This document shows, piece by piece, positions 13,049 to 22,347 of a DNA stretch of 64,000 nt. The notes beneath the pieces were generated by a model, which was not told where the DNA came from, did not search any database, and saw only the letters and a list, made by a program, of their open reading frames with translations. The position numbers and the translations under genes are program-made. The DNA is from Symsagittifera roscoffensis. Taxonomy: Eukaryota; Xenacoelomorpha; Acoela; Convolutidae. The stretch spans positions 250,001 to 314,000 of the forward strand of contig NC_087068.1 in the NCBI RefSeq assembly GCF_963678635.1, in the 5' to 3' direction. Each line of letters starts with the position of its first letter. The first letter of the stretch is position 1.

Positions 13049-14587
13049 GAGAAGAAAAAAATTATTATAGCGTTTTTTTATTAATATAATTTTTGTGATT
13101 GTATGGTAAAACAAATTATATTGGCGGATATCGCTGAAAAGAGACTAGATTGATCTTGTATGAAAAACATTGACTTTCCTGGTATGATATACAGAAGAAA
13201 CAAAGATTCCATTTCTAACTTACTTCTCGCGAATTAAAAGTGGTTCAATGAATTTTGTGACATTATAATCAAATGTTTTTGTCTCGGAATCAAAAATTGT
13301 CAGTTTATTTATTACTATAATTTCAAATTTTTTTTCAAGACGTCGTCAGATAATTTATTACTAACATTAAAAACTTGGTGCACACTGGGATAAAAATTAG
13401 CGATAAATTATATCAAAAACATGGTCAAAAGAATTCCACAAAAATATCCAATATAATCATTAAAAACTTTCTATAGAATTGAGTCAGTCCAAAACAAAAA
13501 ATGCATCAAAACTTTATCAGTTTATCAATCTAAATCGCGTTTTGAGTGAAACATATATCAATATTTTTGAAAATAAATCATAGAATGATGAAACCTTTGC
13601 CACAACAAAATCAAAAAAAGTCTGGGATACTAACAACAAAATCAGACTTTGTGCAAAAACATCCATTGAAGTTATGCACATTTTCATTAACAATCAACCT
13701 AGAGGCCAAATAGTAATAAACTTTCATTAGAAAAAAATTTACTCTGCCCATTTTTGAGCGCAAAAATATGCCAGATATTTTTCCTAAATATCATTTCACA
13801 CCAGTGTTCGCTTAATGTGGCGTCTGTTGCATTGATGCTTTTATGTATAAGTTCAATTGATCAGTTAATAGTTAATTGTTATGGAAAGTCAACCCTCTAA
13901 AACTGACTTTTGTATAGTGTTAGTAAAAAAAGAACGAAAATCGTATTATAAACTCTCTTTACATTCAATGGAATAAGCTTTTTTGTATGGACTTATATGA
14001 CCTGTTCTGTATGAAAAGTACGTACATATAGCATGAACCAAAAAATGAACCAAAATTGGACTTTAAATATCCCCAGTACAATTCAAAATCTCATAAGAAT
14101 CCTATATCTTGTGAAAATGAATTCGAGAACTTACAAAATCCTTACAACATGTAAGCACCAATAATTTTATTTTTTAATTTTTTTAAGAATCTTACAAGAT
14201 TTTGAATTTCGGTATAAAAATTAACTTCAAAAATTTATCTGCACGAACACTGACCTAACTCAAATCTTACCAAAAAACACCTTTTGGAGCCTCATTCTGA
14301 TGTTTATTTAGCCCTCCTATGCTTCCAATGCTTATTTAGAATGAATCAATGAAACTTATTCAAGAACCTAACCATGAGTTATTTTACTTTTTCATTTTCT
14401 TATATGAGTTTTTCAATTTCTACTTTTTTTGTATGAATCTTAAAACGTAATTGGTTTTCTTACAAGACTCCTATCAGAGTTTACTCCCCCCACCTCCCTG
14501 CCCGTTTACCTCAACCGCCATTTATAACATAACATAAAGTATTAGCATAACTGTTTTCAAACTAACAAAAGACCAGCAAATTGCGTG
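12793..14587. repeat. First unit of a 1.8-kb tandem duplication (empty-site copy)
   Basis: The sequence from about 12793 repeats from 14588 at an offset of 1795 bp, with roughly a few percent divergence by eye. The unit begins inside the last 161-bp repeats and ends at GCGTGAATT. It holds the uninterrupted site AAGTACGTACATATAGC at about 14016-14032, which is split by an insertion in the second unit. No gene is seen; short frames such as 13585-13725 are AT-rich and broken. Confidence 0.9.
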
Positions 14588-17214
14588 AATTATGCCAACA
14601 AAGAGCTATGTTTGAAAAGAAAAAGATTTTTGCGAGAAGAGAGATAGAACGAATGGATCTTGCTGATCTTTTTTACAACGATAATAAAAGTTTAGAAACA
14701 CAATATCTAATCAAAAATTTGATTGCTAAGTTTTAATTCAAAAAATAAGATTATGCCAACAAAGAGCTATGTTTGAAAAGAACAAGATTTTTGTGAGATG
14801 AGAGATAGAGCTAATGGATCTTGCTGATCTTTTTTATAGCGAGAAGAAAAAAAATTATTATATCGATTTTAGTAACATAATTTTTGTGATTGTATGGTAA
14901 AACATATTATTTTGGCGGATATCGCTGAAAAGAGACTAGATTAATCTTGTATGAAAAACATTGACTTTCCTGGTATGATATACAGAAGAAACAAAGATTC
15001 CATTTCTAACTTACTTCTCGCGAATTAAAAGTGGTTCAATGAATTTTGTGACATTATAATCAAATGTTTTTGTCTCGGAATCAAAAATTGTCAGTTTATT
15101 TATTACTATAGTTTCAAATTTTATTTCAAGATGTCGTCAGATAATTTATTACTAACATTAAAAACTTGGTGCACACTGGGATAAAAATTAGTGATAAATT
15201 ATATCAAAAACATGGTCAAAAGAATTCCACAAAAATATCCAATATAATCATTAAAAACTTTCTATAGAAATGAGTCAGTCCAAAACAAAAAAATGCATCA
15301 AAACTTTATCAGTTTATCAATCTAAATCGCGTTTTGAGTGAAACATATATCAGTATTTTTGAAAATAAATAATAAAATGATGAAACCCTTGCCACAACAA
15401 AATCAAAAAAAAATCTGGGATACTAACAACAAAAGCAGACTTTGTGCAAAAACATCTATTGAAGTTTTGCAAATTGTCATTAAAAATCAACCTATAGGCC
15501 AAATAGTAATAAACTTTCATTAGAAAAAAATATACTCTGCCCATTTTTGAGCGCAAAAATATGCCAGATATTTTTCCTAAACATCATTTCACACCAGTGT
15601 TCGTTTAATGTGGCGTCTGTTGCATTGATGCTTTTATGTCTAAGTTTAATTGATCAGTTAATAGTTAATTGTTAAGGAAAGTCAACCCTCTAAAACTGAC
15701 TTTTTAATAGTGTTAGTAAAAAACGAACAAAAATCGCATTATAAACGCTCTTTACATCAAATGGAATAAGTTTTTTTGTATGGACTTATATGACCTGTTC
15801 TGTATGAAAAGTACGTACCCGCATCCAATTTTAAGCGTTAATAATCGATTATATTACGATTTTAGTACCTGTATCACTAAAATTGAGAAACAATCAATTT
15901 TAATCAATTAATAATCGATTATAAAACTCCTTTTAAAATCAAATTATAGTTAATTATAATTCATTATAGTCGATTATAATCGATTATTTATTCGTTTATT
16001 TTTTGATACAATTATAATCGATTATATTTGATTATAATCCATTATGCTTTTTGTGGACGTTGGTTCCTATGAAAAATGAGAAAATTTTTTAAAAAGTTTT
16101 CCAATTAATTCAAAATATTAAGTTTTTTTTTTATTTCCTCCCCATTCGAGTTGTTTTGTGATGCATATTTTAAGCTTTTTTAAACACCAAAACATCAGCA
16201 AATTGATTTAGTTTCTTGATTGATTCGGAAAATTTATTTTTCATCTACCGCGAGAACCTTTCCACTCATATGAAAGGATCTCTATGAAACTTTTGTTTCG
16301 TGGTAAAACTTTGTAACAGATGAACCAAAGTGTTCAAGAGATCTATCTTTTAGAGATTTTCTTATTGACACAAAAAAAAACCCATAAGATATAATTCGAA
16401 TGTAGGAAAATTTCGGCAAAATAAGAGATTATAATCGATTATAGTCGATTATAATTGATTTTAAGGGTTTTTAGTAAAAACTATAATCAATTATAATCAT
16501 TTATAATCTCTTGGAAAATATCAAGAATATAATCAATTATAAATCCCTTAAAGAACTAATTTTGGTAATTATAATTGATTATAATTGTCAAAAAATCATC
16601 ATAATAATCCGTTATAATCGATTATTTATGCCTAAACTTGGATGCGGGTACATATAGCATGAACCAAAAAATGAACCAAAATTGGACTTTAAATATCCCT
16701 GGACTTAGTACAATTCAAAATCTCATAAAAATCCTATATCTTGTGAAAATGAATTCGAGAACTTACAAAATCCTTACAACATGTAAGCACCAATAATTTT
16801 ATTTTTTTATTTTTTTAAGAATCTTACTTGAATTTCGGTATAAAAACTAACTTCAAAAATTTATCTGCACGAACACTGACCTAACTCAAATCTTACCAAA
16901 AAACACCTTTTGGAGCCTCATTCTGATGTTTATTTAGCCTCCTATGCTTCCAATGCTTATTTAGAATGAATCAATGAAACTTATTCAAGAACCTAACCAT
17001 GAGTTATTTTACTTTTTCAATTTCTTATATGAGTTTTACAATTTCTACTTTTTTTGTATGAATCTTAAAACGTAATTGGTTTTCTTACAAGACTCCTATC
17101 AGAGTTTACTCCCCCCACCTCCCTGCCCGTTTACCTCAACCGCCATTTATAACATAACATAAAGTATTAGCATAACTGTTTTCAAACTAACAAAAGACCA
17201 GCAAATTGCGTGAA
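14588..17214. repeat. Second unit of the 1.8-kb tandem duplication, carrying a TIR insertion
   Basis: This is the homologue of 12793-14587. Subtracting the 829-bp element and its 4-bp target duplication leaves about 1.79 kb, the same as the first unit. Small frames here (around 15338-15556) have counterparts with disruptions in the first unit and are not supported as genes. Confidence 0.9.
15819..16647. mobile_element. 829-bp TIR (MITE-like) element with GTAC target duplication
   Basis: It begins CCGCATCCAATTTTAAGCG and ends as the inverted form (AAACTTGGATGCGG). Flanking GTAC occurs at 15815-15818 and 16648-16651, while the paralogous site at about 14018-14025 has GTACGTAC without the element. 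This is direct evidence for insertion. The interior is packed with palindromic ATAATCGATTATAAT motifs and encodes nothing, so it is non-autonomous. Because GTAC is itself palindromic, a shorter TA-type target duplication cannot be excluded. Related TAATCGATTA-rich sequence is scattered at 17395-17540, 18216-18440, 55490-55890 and 58270-58340. Confidence 0.88.
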
Positions 17215-17607
17215 TTTTGTTCACAGACTGAAACTAACTTTTGGCTGAGTAAAAAAGAGTTGTCCAAAAACTCCGTTTCGTTACGGTCGTCTAATTTGCT
17301 TGTCACCTAATTTTCTAGGCCCTGAGTAACATTCTACTCGCACCGGAGTTCAAGGAATAATAACCGATCATATTGGAAACCTGTTCTTCAAAATGTTGTC
17401 ATTATAATCAATTATTGTTGCAAAGTTGGACCACACAATCGATTCTATTGTCACTTTTATCGATTGTTTTCGTGAAATCACAATCCATTTAAAATCCTTT
17501 ATAATTGACTAAAACGGATTGTAATCTCTACATTTTTTTTTGCAAAATCTTTTGCAAAACTTGCTACATTTCTGCGTTACTCACGGCCTACTCGCCTCGC
17601 AATCTAA
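17215..17607. other. Unique AT-rich spacer, no gene seen
   Basis: This follows the end of the duplication. It holds an acceptor-like TTTTGTTCACAG near 17226 followed by about 27 open codons, then CAATTATTG and CGATTG motifs of the TAATCGATTA type. Nothing here can be supported as a gene. Confidence 0.4.
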
Positions 17608-18085
17608 GCCTACTCGAACTAAACCCCCATCCCCATTTGCCGTACCCTCCACTCCCATGATTACTAAAGTTTGGCCCCAACCACAGTTTCCCCAGCCCCA
17701 CCACAGTTTGTTTACCGTTTTGCATGGTGACGGGGAGGGAGGTTACACAGGTGTTCCACCCTCCCCCCTTTTTTCCCGCCCACGCTCAGCAAACGGAGGG
17801 AGGGTTGAACTATGAGGGGGGGGGGGGGGGGTAAATGAGGAGGGGTAAACTGGGGAGGTGTATATCATAAACCCCCGCTCCCCCAAATTGTAAAAATACA
17901 CCCCCCATAAACATGGGAGAGGAGGGTAGGGCAAATGGGGATGAGGGGGGCGAATGGCGGTTGTGGTAAATTGGCAGATAGGTTGGGGGAGTAAACTGAG
18001 GGAGTGCAAAACAGGGAGAAAAATGGGGGGGGGGGGGAGGGTAAACAGGAAGGAAAACAGGGAGGGGGTAAACGGGGTATGAAAG
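17608..18085. repeat. C-rich then G-rich tracts forming an imperfect inverted repeat
   Basis: The sequence 17628-17663 pairs with 17908-17943 over 36 bp with about three mismatches (CATCCCCATTTGCC against GGCAAATGGGGATG). The right side continues as degenerate G-rich units around GTAAACAGGGAGG, with G-runs at 17815-17831 and 18026-18038. The proline-rich minus-strand frames here (17743-18217) are low-complexity by-products. A short CCCCCCACCTCCCTGCCCG tract of the same flavour is also in each 1.8-kb duplication unit. Confidence 0.75.
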
Positions 18086-18535
18086 ACAAAAAATATAAAA
18101 ATTGAAAAGTGAAATGTAACATTTTATGAAATCTAATACATAGCAACTGCACAAAACAGAAAAGCGATAAATTTGAAAAAAAATGTATATTTCATGACTG
18201 ACCTCTCGAAAATCCACTATAATTGATTATAATCGATTATGCGGAATTTTTTTGGCAAAAAAAATCTAAGAAAGTTAATCCATTTTTTAATGGATTCTAA
18301 TAGATTATAATCGAATATATTGGATTACATTGAAATTTAAAAAAATACTACAATTTTAATCTAATTTTGATGGGTTATAATCGATTGTTTTTGTAATTTT
18401 ATAGATTCTGACTATAACATGACAATGTAATCGATTATGATCCATGGAACTCCACTGCGGAATAAATTTGTGATGATCGATTGCAAACCTAGCTTTGCCA
18501 ATGAGGAGAGAGCAATTAACGCGATCAAAACGTAG
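18086..18535. other. TAATCGATTA-rich flank of the big retroelement
   Basis: This is AT-rich sequence with repeated TTGATTATAATCGATTAT-type palindromes (18216-18440), then about 90 bp of more ordinary sequence up to the insertion point. The last four bases, GTAG (18532-18535), are the target duplication. No gene is seen. Confidence 0.6.
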
Positions 18536-18735
18536 TGAGTTATGACCGATGGGTATAACTCATAGAGTAATTTCGGATAGGGTACACCGTCTGCTCGTCA
18601 CGCTATCTTATTTTCGGCCGGATAGATTCGTGCAACTTCTTAGTCTAATACCGATCCTAATCTTACTCTTATACTATCTAGTCTCAGGTTGTTTAACTAG
18701 TCTCTGCTAGGCTCAATAGATCTAGGGTATACTGG

Positions 18736-18741
18736 TTTATT
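18736..18741 (-). terminator. AATAAA poly(A) signal in the LTR
   Basis: On the sense strand the LTR reads GCCGCAATAAACCAG. This is the only canonical hexamer I see in the LTR and is the likely 3'-end signal for the genomic RNA. The same motif is in the 5' LTR at 37127-37132. Confidence 0.55.
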
Positions 18742-18802
18742 GCGGCTGCTGAAGTACTCGGGAGAGTTCAACTAATTTCTAAGTTAAATTCAAATCTCTC
18801 TG

Positions 18803-18830
18803 GTGCTGAAATTACAAGTAATTTCAGCAC
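18803..18830. promoter_or_regulatory. Perfect 28-bp palindrome in the LTR
   Basis: The arms GTGCTGAAATTAC and GTAATTTCAGCAC are perfectly complementary and separated by two bases. It is repeated in the other LTR at 37194-37221. It lies between the CCAAT-like boxes and the AATAAA. It could be a dimeric transcription-factor site or an RNA hairpin in the R/U5 region; neither can be shown from sequence alone. Confidence 0.7.
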
Positions 18831-18945
18831 TTACAAATAAGTGGATTGTTAGTTAGATGGATCATGATTGGTTAATGTTAAATACTTTACATTGGTAAAA
18901 TATCTAATTTATCCAATCATAAAATGTAGTTTAGATCAGGTTCCA

Positions 18946-18953
18946 CCCATCCG
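18946..18953 (-). other. Candidate polypurine tract
   Basis: Directly upstream of the 3' LTR on the sense strand is GGATGGG, interrupted by one T and abutting the LTR's TGG. It is the only purine-rich run at the required place for plus-strand priming, though short. Confidence 0.45.
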
Positions 18954-18997
18954 GGTTTTACAGAGTTTTTTAGAATAGTCTTTCTGCAATTCAAAAG

Positions 18998-19474
18998 ATG
19001 GATGATGGACGTTGGTATTTGGCGAACATCTTATTTCTTCTGGGTTTTCTTATTAGAGAAGTCCCAGATTCAATCGTTGTGTCTTCTCAAGACAACGACT
19101 GGGTTTTCGCAACAAACTCAAATCTGATTTCAGAATGGTTGGCTATGTCAGGTTTTTCTGTTTCATTGGTGAGAACTTCTTTGTGTTTGACCTTGTCTGG
19201 GAATGGCGTGGAGATTGTGCGTGGAGGGGATGCCTGGTTACTCGGATCTGTACGTATACTTGAACATCGAGGTGGTCATTGGTCTAGTTCAATGAAGTCC
19301 TTTTCTGCGAAGTCAAGTCGTACTCTAAATCCTTTGAGTTGTGATTGTGGGCGGCATATTGATTGTAGTTGGCCATTCTTTCTCGAGTGTAGTAGGGTCG
19401 TTTTGTCTTTGGATGTTCGTCCTTGGTGTTGTATTCTGATCTATGTATTGCATAATGTAATTTACATTTTATAA
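18998..19474 (+). CDS. Antisense ORF, 158 aa, secreted or membrane-type start
   Basis: The ORF opens 52 bp inside the 3' LTR and runs against all other genes of the element. The start MDDGRWY is followed by a hydrophobic stretch (LANILFLLGFLI) that could be a signal peptide or anchor. The body has several cysteines (a CDCGRHIDC cluster near residue 120) and tryptophans. No sense-strand ORF overlaps it, so it is not the shadow of a known gene. Its base use is more balanced than the GT-rich antisense of gag-pol. I do not recognise it. It might be spliced to the next antisense ORF. A chance ORF on a GT-rich strand remains possible. Confidence 0.4.
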   Translation: MDDGRWYLANILFLLGFLIREVPDSIVVSSQDNDWVFATNSNLISEWLAMSGFSVSLVRTSLCLTLSGNGVEIVRGGDAWLLGSVRILEHRGGHWSSSMKSFSAKSSRTLNPLSCDCGRHIDCSWPFFLECSRVVLSLDVRPWCCILIYVLHNVIYIL

Positions 19475-19614
19475 AACTTTTATTAGTTTAATATTTTTTA
19501 ATTATGATTTTAGTTAGTTGTTTTCACAAAAGCTTTTTGTTTTAGTTCAGTTATTTTGAAGAGTTACTCACCCTTGAGTAGCTCTTATTAAAAATAGGAG
19601 TATGGTCACAAAGC

Positions 19615-19866
19615 GTGGATGTAGCGCGGTGGGTTAGGCCGGCTATAGAGCATGCTCAGGACGTCCTTCCTGGTGGGTTAGGCCAGGAGTGGGATATGAT
19701 TGCATGCGGTTTTTGTGAGAGGTCCTGTTATGTGACAACGTTTTATGTTGGGTTTGTTGTGGTTTTTCTTATGTTTTTGTTGGTTGTGTCCTTTTTTCAA
19801 AAATCAAATTGTTTGTGGTATGGGTTTGTCTTTCGACTTTTTTGTGTTTTATTATTTCTTTCTTAG
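19615..19866 (+). CDS. Antisense ORF, about 83-96 aa, with a membrane span
   Basis: This open frame lies on the plus strand downstream of the 158-aa ORF. The first half is soluble-looking (VARWVRPAIEHAQDVLPGG). Then comes a clear transmembrane segment (FYVGFVVVFLMFLLVVSFF) and a short hydrophobic tail. The named start is a GTG; the frame is open upstream to about 19579 with no ATG, so it would need splicing from an upstream exon. Together with 18998-19474 it could form a signal peptide-ectodomain-membrane-tail protein. That is inference. Confidence 0.35.
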   Translation: MDVARWVRPAIEHAQDVLPGGLGQEWDMIACGFCERSCYVTTFYVGFVVVFLMFLLVVSFFQKSNCLWYGFVFRLFCVLLFLS

Positions 19867-20054
19867 ACTTTATAATAGTCTTCAAAAGAATAAATTATCC
19901 AGTTTTAAACTGGGTTAATCCGGTTTGGGTACCGTTGGTTTCCTTTTCTTAGTCATGCTGTTATGCTATGTGTTGTGGTGTTTAGTAAGCTGCATTGGTT
20001 AGTTTTGTTTAGTATATAATTCCTTTCCAACCGGGTTAAAGGAAAGTTTGAAAC

Positions 20055-20542
20055 GTGTTATCTTGTGTTAGAGTTATCGAGTGTGAAAGCTTGAAACTGA
20101 AATTCATTATTTTAAACAATTCTTCGTGGGCGAGCTGTGCGAATGTGGATAGAATTTCTGTGCGAATGAATGGAAATATCAAAAGGTTAGTACTGCATTT
20201 TCGTTTTATCAATTTACTACATAGAATTTTTAATTTTACTGCTATTTATTGGGAAAGATTAAGTTACAAATTTTCATCATAATTAGATTTACTGCTTGTG
20301 GGGGAAAAATTTATAAATTAAATTACTGCATTGGTATTATATTTATTTAATTGTTGGTGCAAAAATTTAATAGAGTTTTAAACAGTTTTGAAGAAGTTTG
20401 CTATTTTTTATTTTTCTTTTGTGAATTTTTCAGATGATCGTTGGATGAAGGCTAAAATTCTAAAGAAAACATGGATAAAGAATGGTGAGTTTCTAATATT
20501 TAAATTAGTTAGTAATATGTATAATTCATACTTACCTGTTAG
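20055..20542 (+). other. Possible small antisense exons
   Basis: Plus-strand splice-like signals cluster here: a donor-like AAAAG/GTTAGT near 20186, an acceptor TTTTTCAG at about 20433, a donor AATG/GTGAGT at 20484/20485 and an acceptor CCTGTTAG ending at 20542. Together they outline an exon of 51 nt and a 58-nt intron. A 75-codon frame at 20055-20282 crosses the first donor. I cannot join these into a convincing protein, so they are listed only as signals that could belong to the antisense transcript. Confidence 0.25.
20493..20535 (-). other. Candidate 43-nt intron just after the 602-aa ORF
   Basis: On the sense strand the stop codon TAA is followed by CAG/GTAAGT, a perfect donor. Then come a perfect TACTAAC branch-point motif (20508-20514) and an acceptor ending ATTAG at 20493. 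All three signals are strong for such a short interval. It lies in the 3' untranslated part and could feed a spliced subgenomic RNA. A plus-strand intron-like interval (20485-20542) overlaps it almost exactly, so which strand is spliced is open. Confidence 0.4.
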
Positions 20543-22347
20543 TCGTCGGGGAAGAAACCGTGGGGGAAGATGTCGTGGATGAGATCTGAAGTTGTTAGTA
20601 ATTTGGCTAAGATGCGGATGATATTTTTAGTTTGAAGCAGTGGCCAAAGCAATTGAAGTGCCTTAATGGTGGTTAGTTCTTCAGTGCCAACTGCAAATTC
20701 ATAAGGTGTGTTTTGGATTAGATTATATAATTTGTGGTTGAATTTAGTGTTATGGATGAATTCTAAAATGGGGATTTCTATAGGTTGTACAAACTCGTGT
20801 GGGATGAGGAAGGGTCGGGATTCTTCTGCGTTGAAGGTCTTGGTGATGGGACAAAAGATATACATTTGGGTTATGGGATCATAATTTCGAAGAATACCAT
20901 GAAGGTTAGTATCTTTAATGCAATATGTGAAGTTAAGAAAGAATGGTGAGGTGTATTTGGAATTGATGAATTGAAAACGATGGCGTGGTTGTCTGGAGGG
21001 AGTGTGTAGGTCAAAGTGATTTTGGATGAAACGATAATAAGTATATGTGTGTGTTTGTTTAGTGCGCAACATAATATCGTGTGAGCAGTGCAAATCTCTT
21101 TCATGTGGTGCAAGGAAATGAAAGGTTAGTGAAAATATTTGGAAGCGTTCTTTAAAACTTTCGTAGGCTTGCGTGTCTGTTAGTGCTTCTGAAATAATGT
21201 GGTCAAACTTGCGATCGAAGATATTTAGTGTAAATACATATGGTGTTTTAATGAAAAATTTCTCGGTGATTTGTGGGTTAGCGAAGCGATCGTCGTCTAA
21301 GAATTGATCTTGGTTAGTTCTGATGATGTTATGATCGTAATATTCTAGTGTATATTCATTAGCTCGGGGTACAGTGTGTGTTTTTAGTGATTTTTTATAT
21401 CCAATGTAAGTAATTTGTCTAGGTGTTAGTGTTGTAGTGAGTCGATATAGCATGTCCTTATTTCGTTCTATATCGATATGAGTGTTAGATAAAGGTAAGC
21501 AAAGGGGATTTGTAAAATGATAATATGAGGTCCAAGGAAGGGTAGGCATTAAAACGTATTCGTCTACAAAGTTACGTGTCTCGTTAGTGTCATGAGGGGT
21601 GTTTAAGGTGTATTGTGGAAATGAGGGTAAGGTGATAGCTAAAAATTCTTTTGTGTTAGTGTGTTGTGGATGGTTGATATATTCACGGGCTGTTCCTGGT
21701 TTTGCTGGGAAAGGATGGTTGGGGAACTTCCTTTTAAAAGTGCGGTAAGCTCTATTAGTGCTGAGTGAAGATTCAGTAGTTGTGGATGATGGTGCTAATG
21801 ATTCAGTATAAATTGAAGAGGGTGTAGGGGTAGGAGGGTTGGATGAATCTATTGTGGATGAGATTTGGTTTATGGTTGGGGTGTCAAGGTGATAGGGTTG
21901 TTGTTGTAGGGTAATGAAATTATCTAGTTCTGGGGAGATTCGGGGGGTGTCTGGAGAATGAGATGATTGGTCTGAGTGAAGTGAGGAGTAGGTTGGAGTG
22001 ACTTGGGAAGCATAAGAGGGTGTAGAATTGGTTGGGTCAGGGTTATTTGGTAGTATGGGTTGAAAAGGGGGTTGGGAAAAATTTAAGGAATTGGTGTGAA
22101 AATTATTTGATGGAGATGGTTCAGAGTCGGCAAATTCATCGGGGGTTTCAATATTCGGGTTATTGAGTTGTGAGATGGAGTATAAAACTGAGATGTGTGA
22201 ATTAGTATCGGAATTCATGCCGGATGTTACATTACTGGATGGGAAATCGGGTGGCGGAAAAGCAAAAAGTGGTATTATTGGGATTGGAGTGGTGAGGTTG
22301 GTTGGGTGGGAATTTGATCGGTGTAGGGATCCAAGTTGTCGGCTCAT
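20539..22347 (-). CDS. Unrecognised 602-aa ORF after the glycoprotein
   Basis: Intact, 602 codons. Residues 1 to about 200 are Pro/Ser/Thr/Asn-rich and look disordered. From about residue 205 (AYRTFKRKFP) to the end lies a folded-looking region rich in Tyr, Phe, His and Ile with no membrane span or signal peptide. The ATG overlaps the preceding stop as ATGA (22344-22347), an arrangement known to allow termination-reinitiation, so the two genes are probably co-expressed. I find no motif for an enzyme. By position it could be a matrix-, tegument- or regulatory-type protein of the enveloped particle, but that is a guess. It is the longest ORF in the element with no visible lesion. Confidence 0.8.
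   Translation of the reverse strand: MSRQLGSLHRSNSHPTNLTTPIPIIPLFAFPPPDFPSSNVTSGMNSDTNSHISVLYSISQLNNPNIETPDEFADSEPSPSNNFHTNSLNFSQPPFQPILPNNPDPTNSTPSYASQVTPTYSSLHSDQSSHSPDTPRISPELDNFITLQQQPYHLDTPTINQISSTIDSSNPPTPTPSSIYTESLAPSSTTTESSLSTNRAYRTFKRKFPNHPFPAKPGTAREYINHPQHTNTKEFLAITLPSFPQYTLNTPHDTNETRNFVDEYVLMPTLPWTSYYHFTNPLCLPLSNTHIDIERNKDMLYRLTTTLTPRQITYIGYKKSLKTHTVPRANEYTLEYYDHNIIRTNQDQFLDDDRFANPQITEKFFIKTPYVFTLNIFDRKFDHIISEALTDTQAYESFKERFQIFSLTFHFLAPHERDLHCSHDIMLRTKQTHTYTYYRFIQNHFDLHTPSRQPRHRFQFINSKYTSPFFLNFTYCIKDTNLHGILRNYDPITQMYIFCPITKTFNAEESRPFLIPHEFVQPIEIPILEFIHNTKFNHKLYNLIQNTPYEFAVGTEELTTIKALQLLWPLLQTKNIIRILAKLLTTSDLIHDIFPHGFFPDD

Larger units (their letters stand above)
18536..18945 (-). 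repeat. 3' LTR of the 18.8-kb element
   Basis: 410 bp, TG...CA. It matches 36927-37336 along its whole length as far as I can compare by eye. On the sense strand it carries two CCAAT-like boxes near its start, a perfect 28-bp palindrome and an AATAAA. Because the antisense ORFs begin about 50 bp inside it, it may also act as an antisense promoter; that is inference. Confidence 0.96.

Noticed and set aside
17743-18217. Proline-rich minus-strand ORFs (88-135 codons)
   Set aside because: They are the complement of low-complexity G-rich tracts with long G homopolymers and two frames are equally open, so they are not evidence of a gene.
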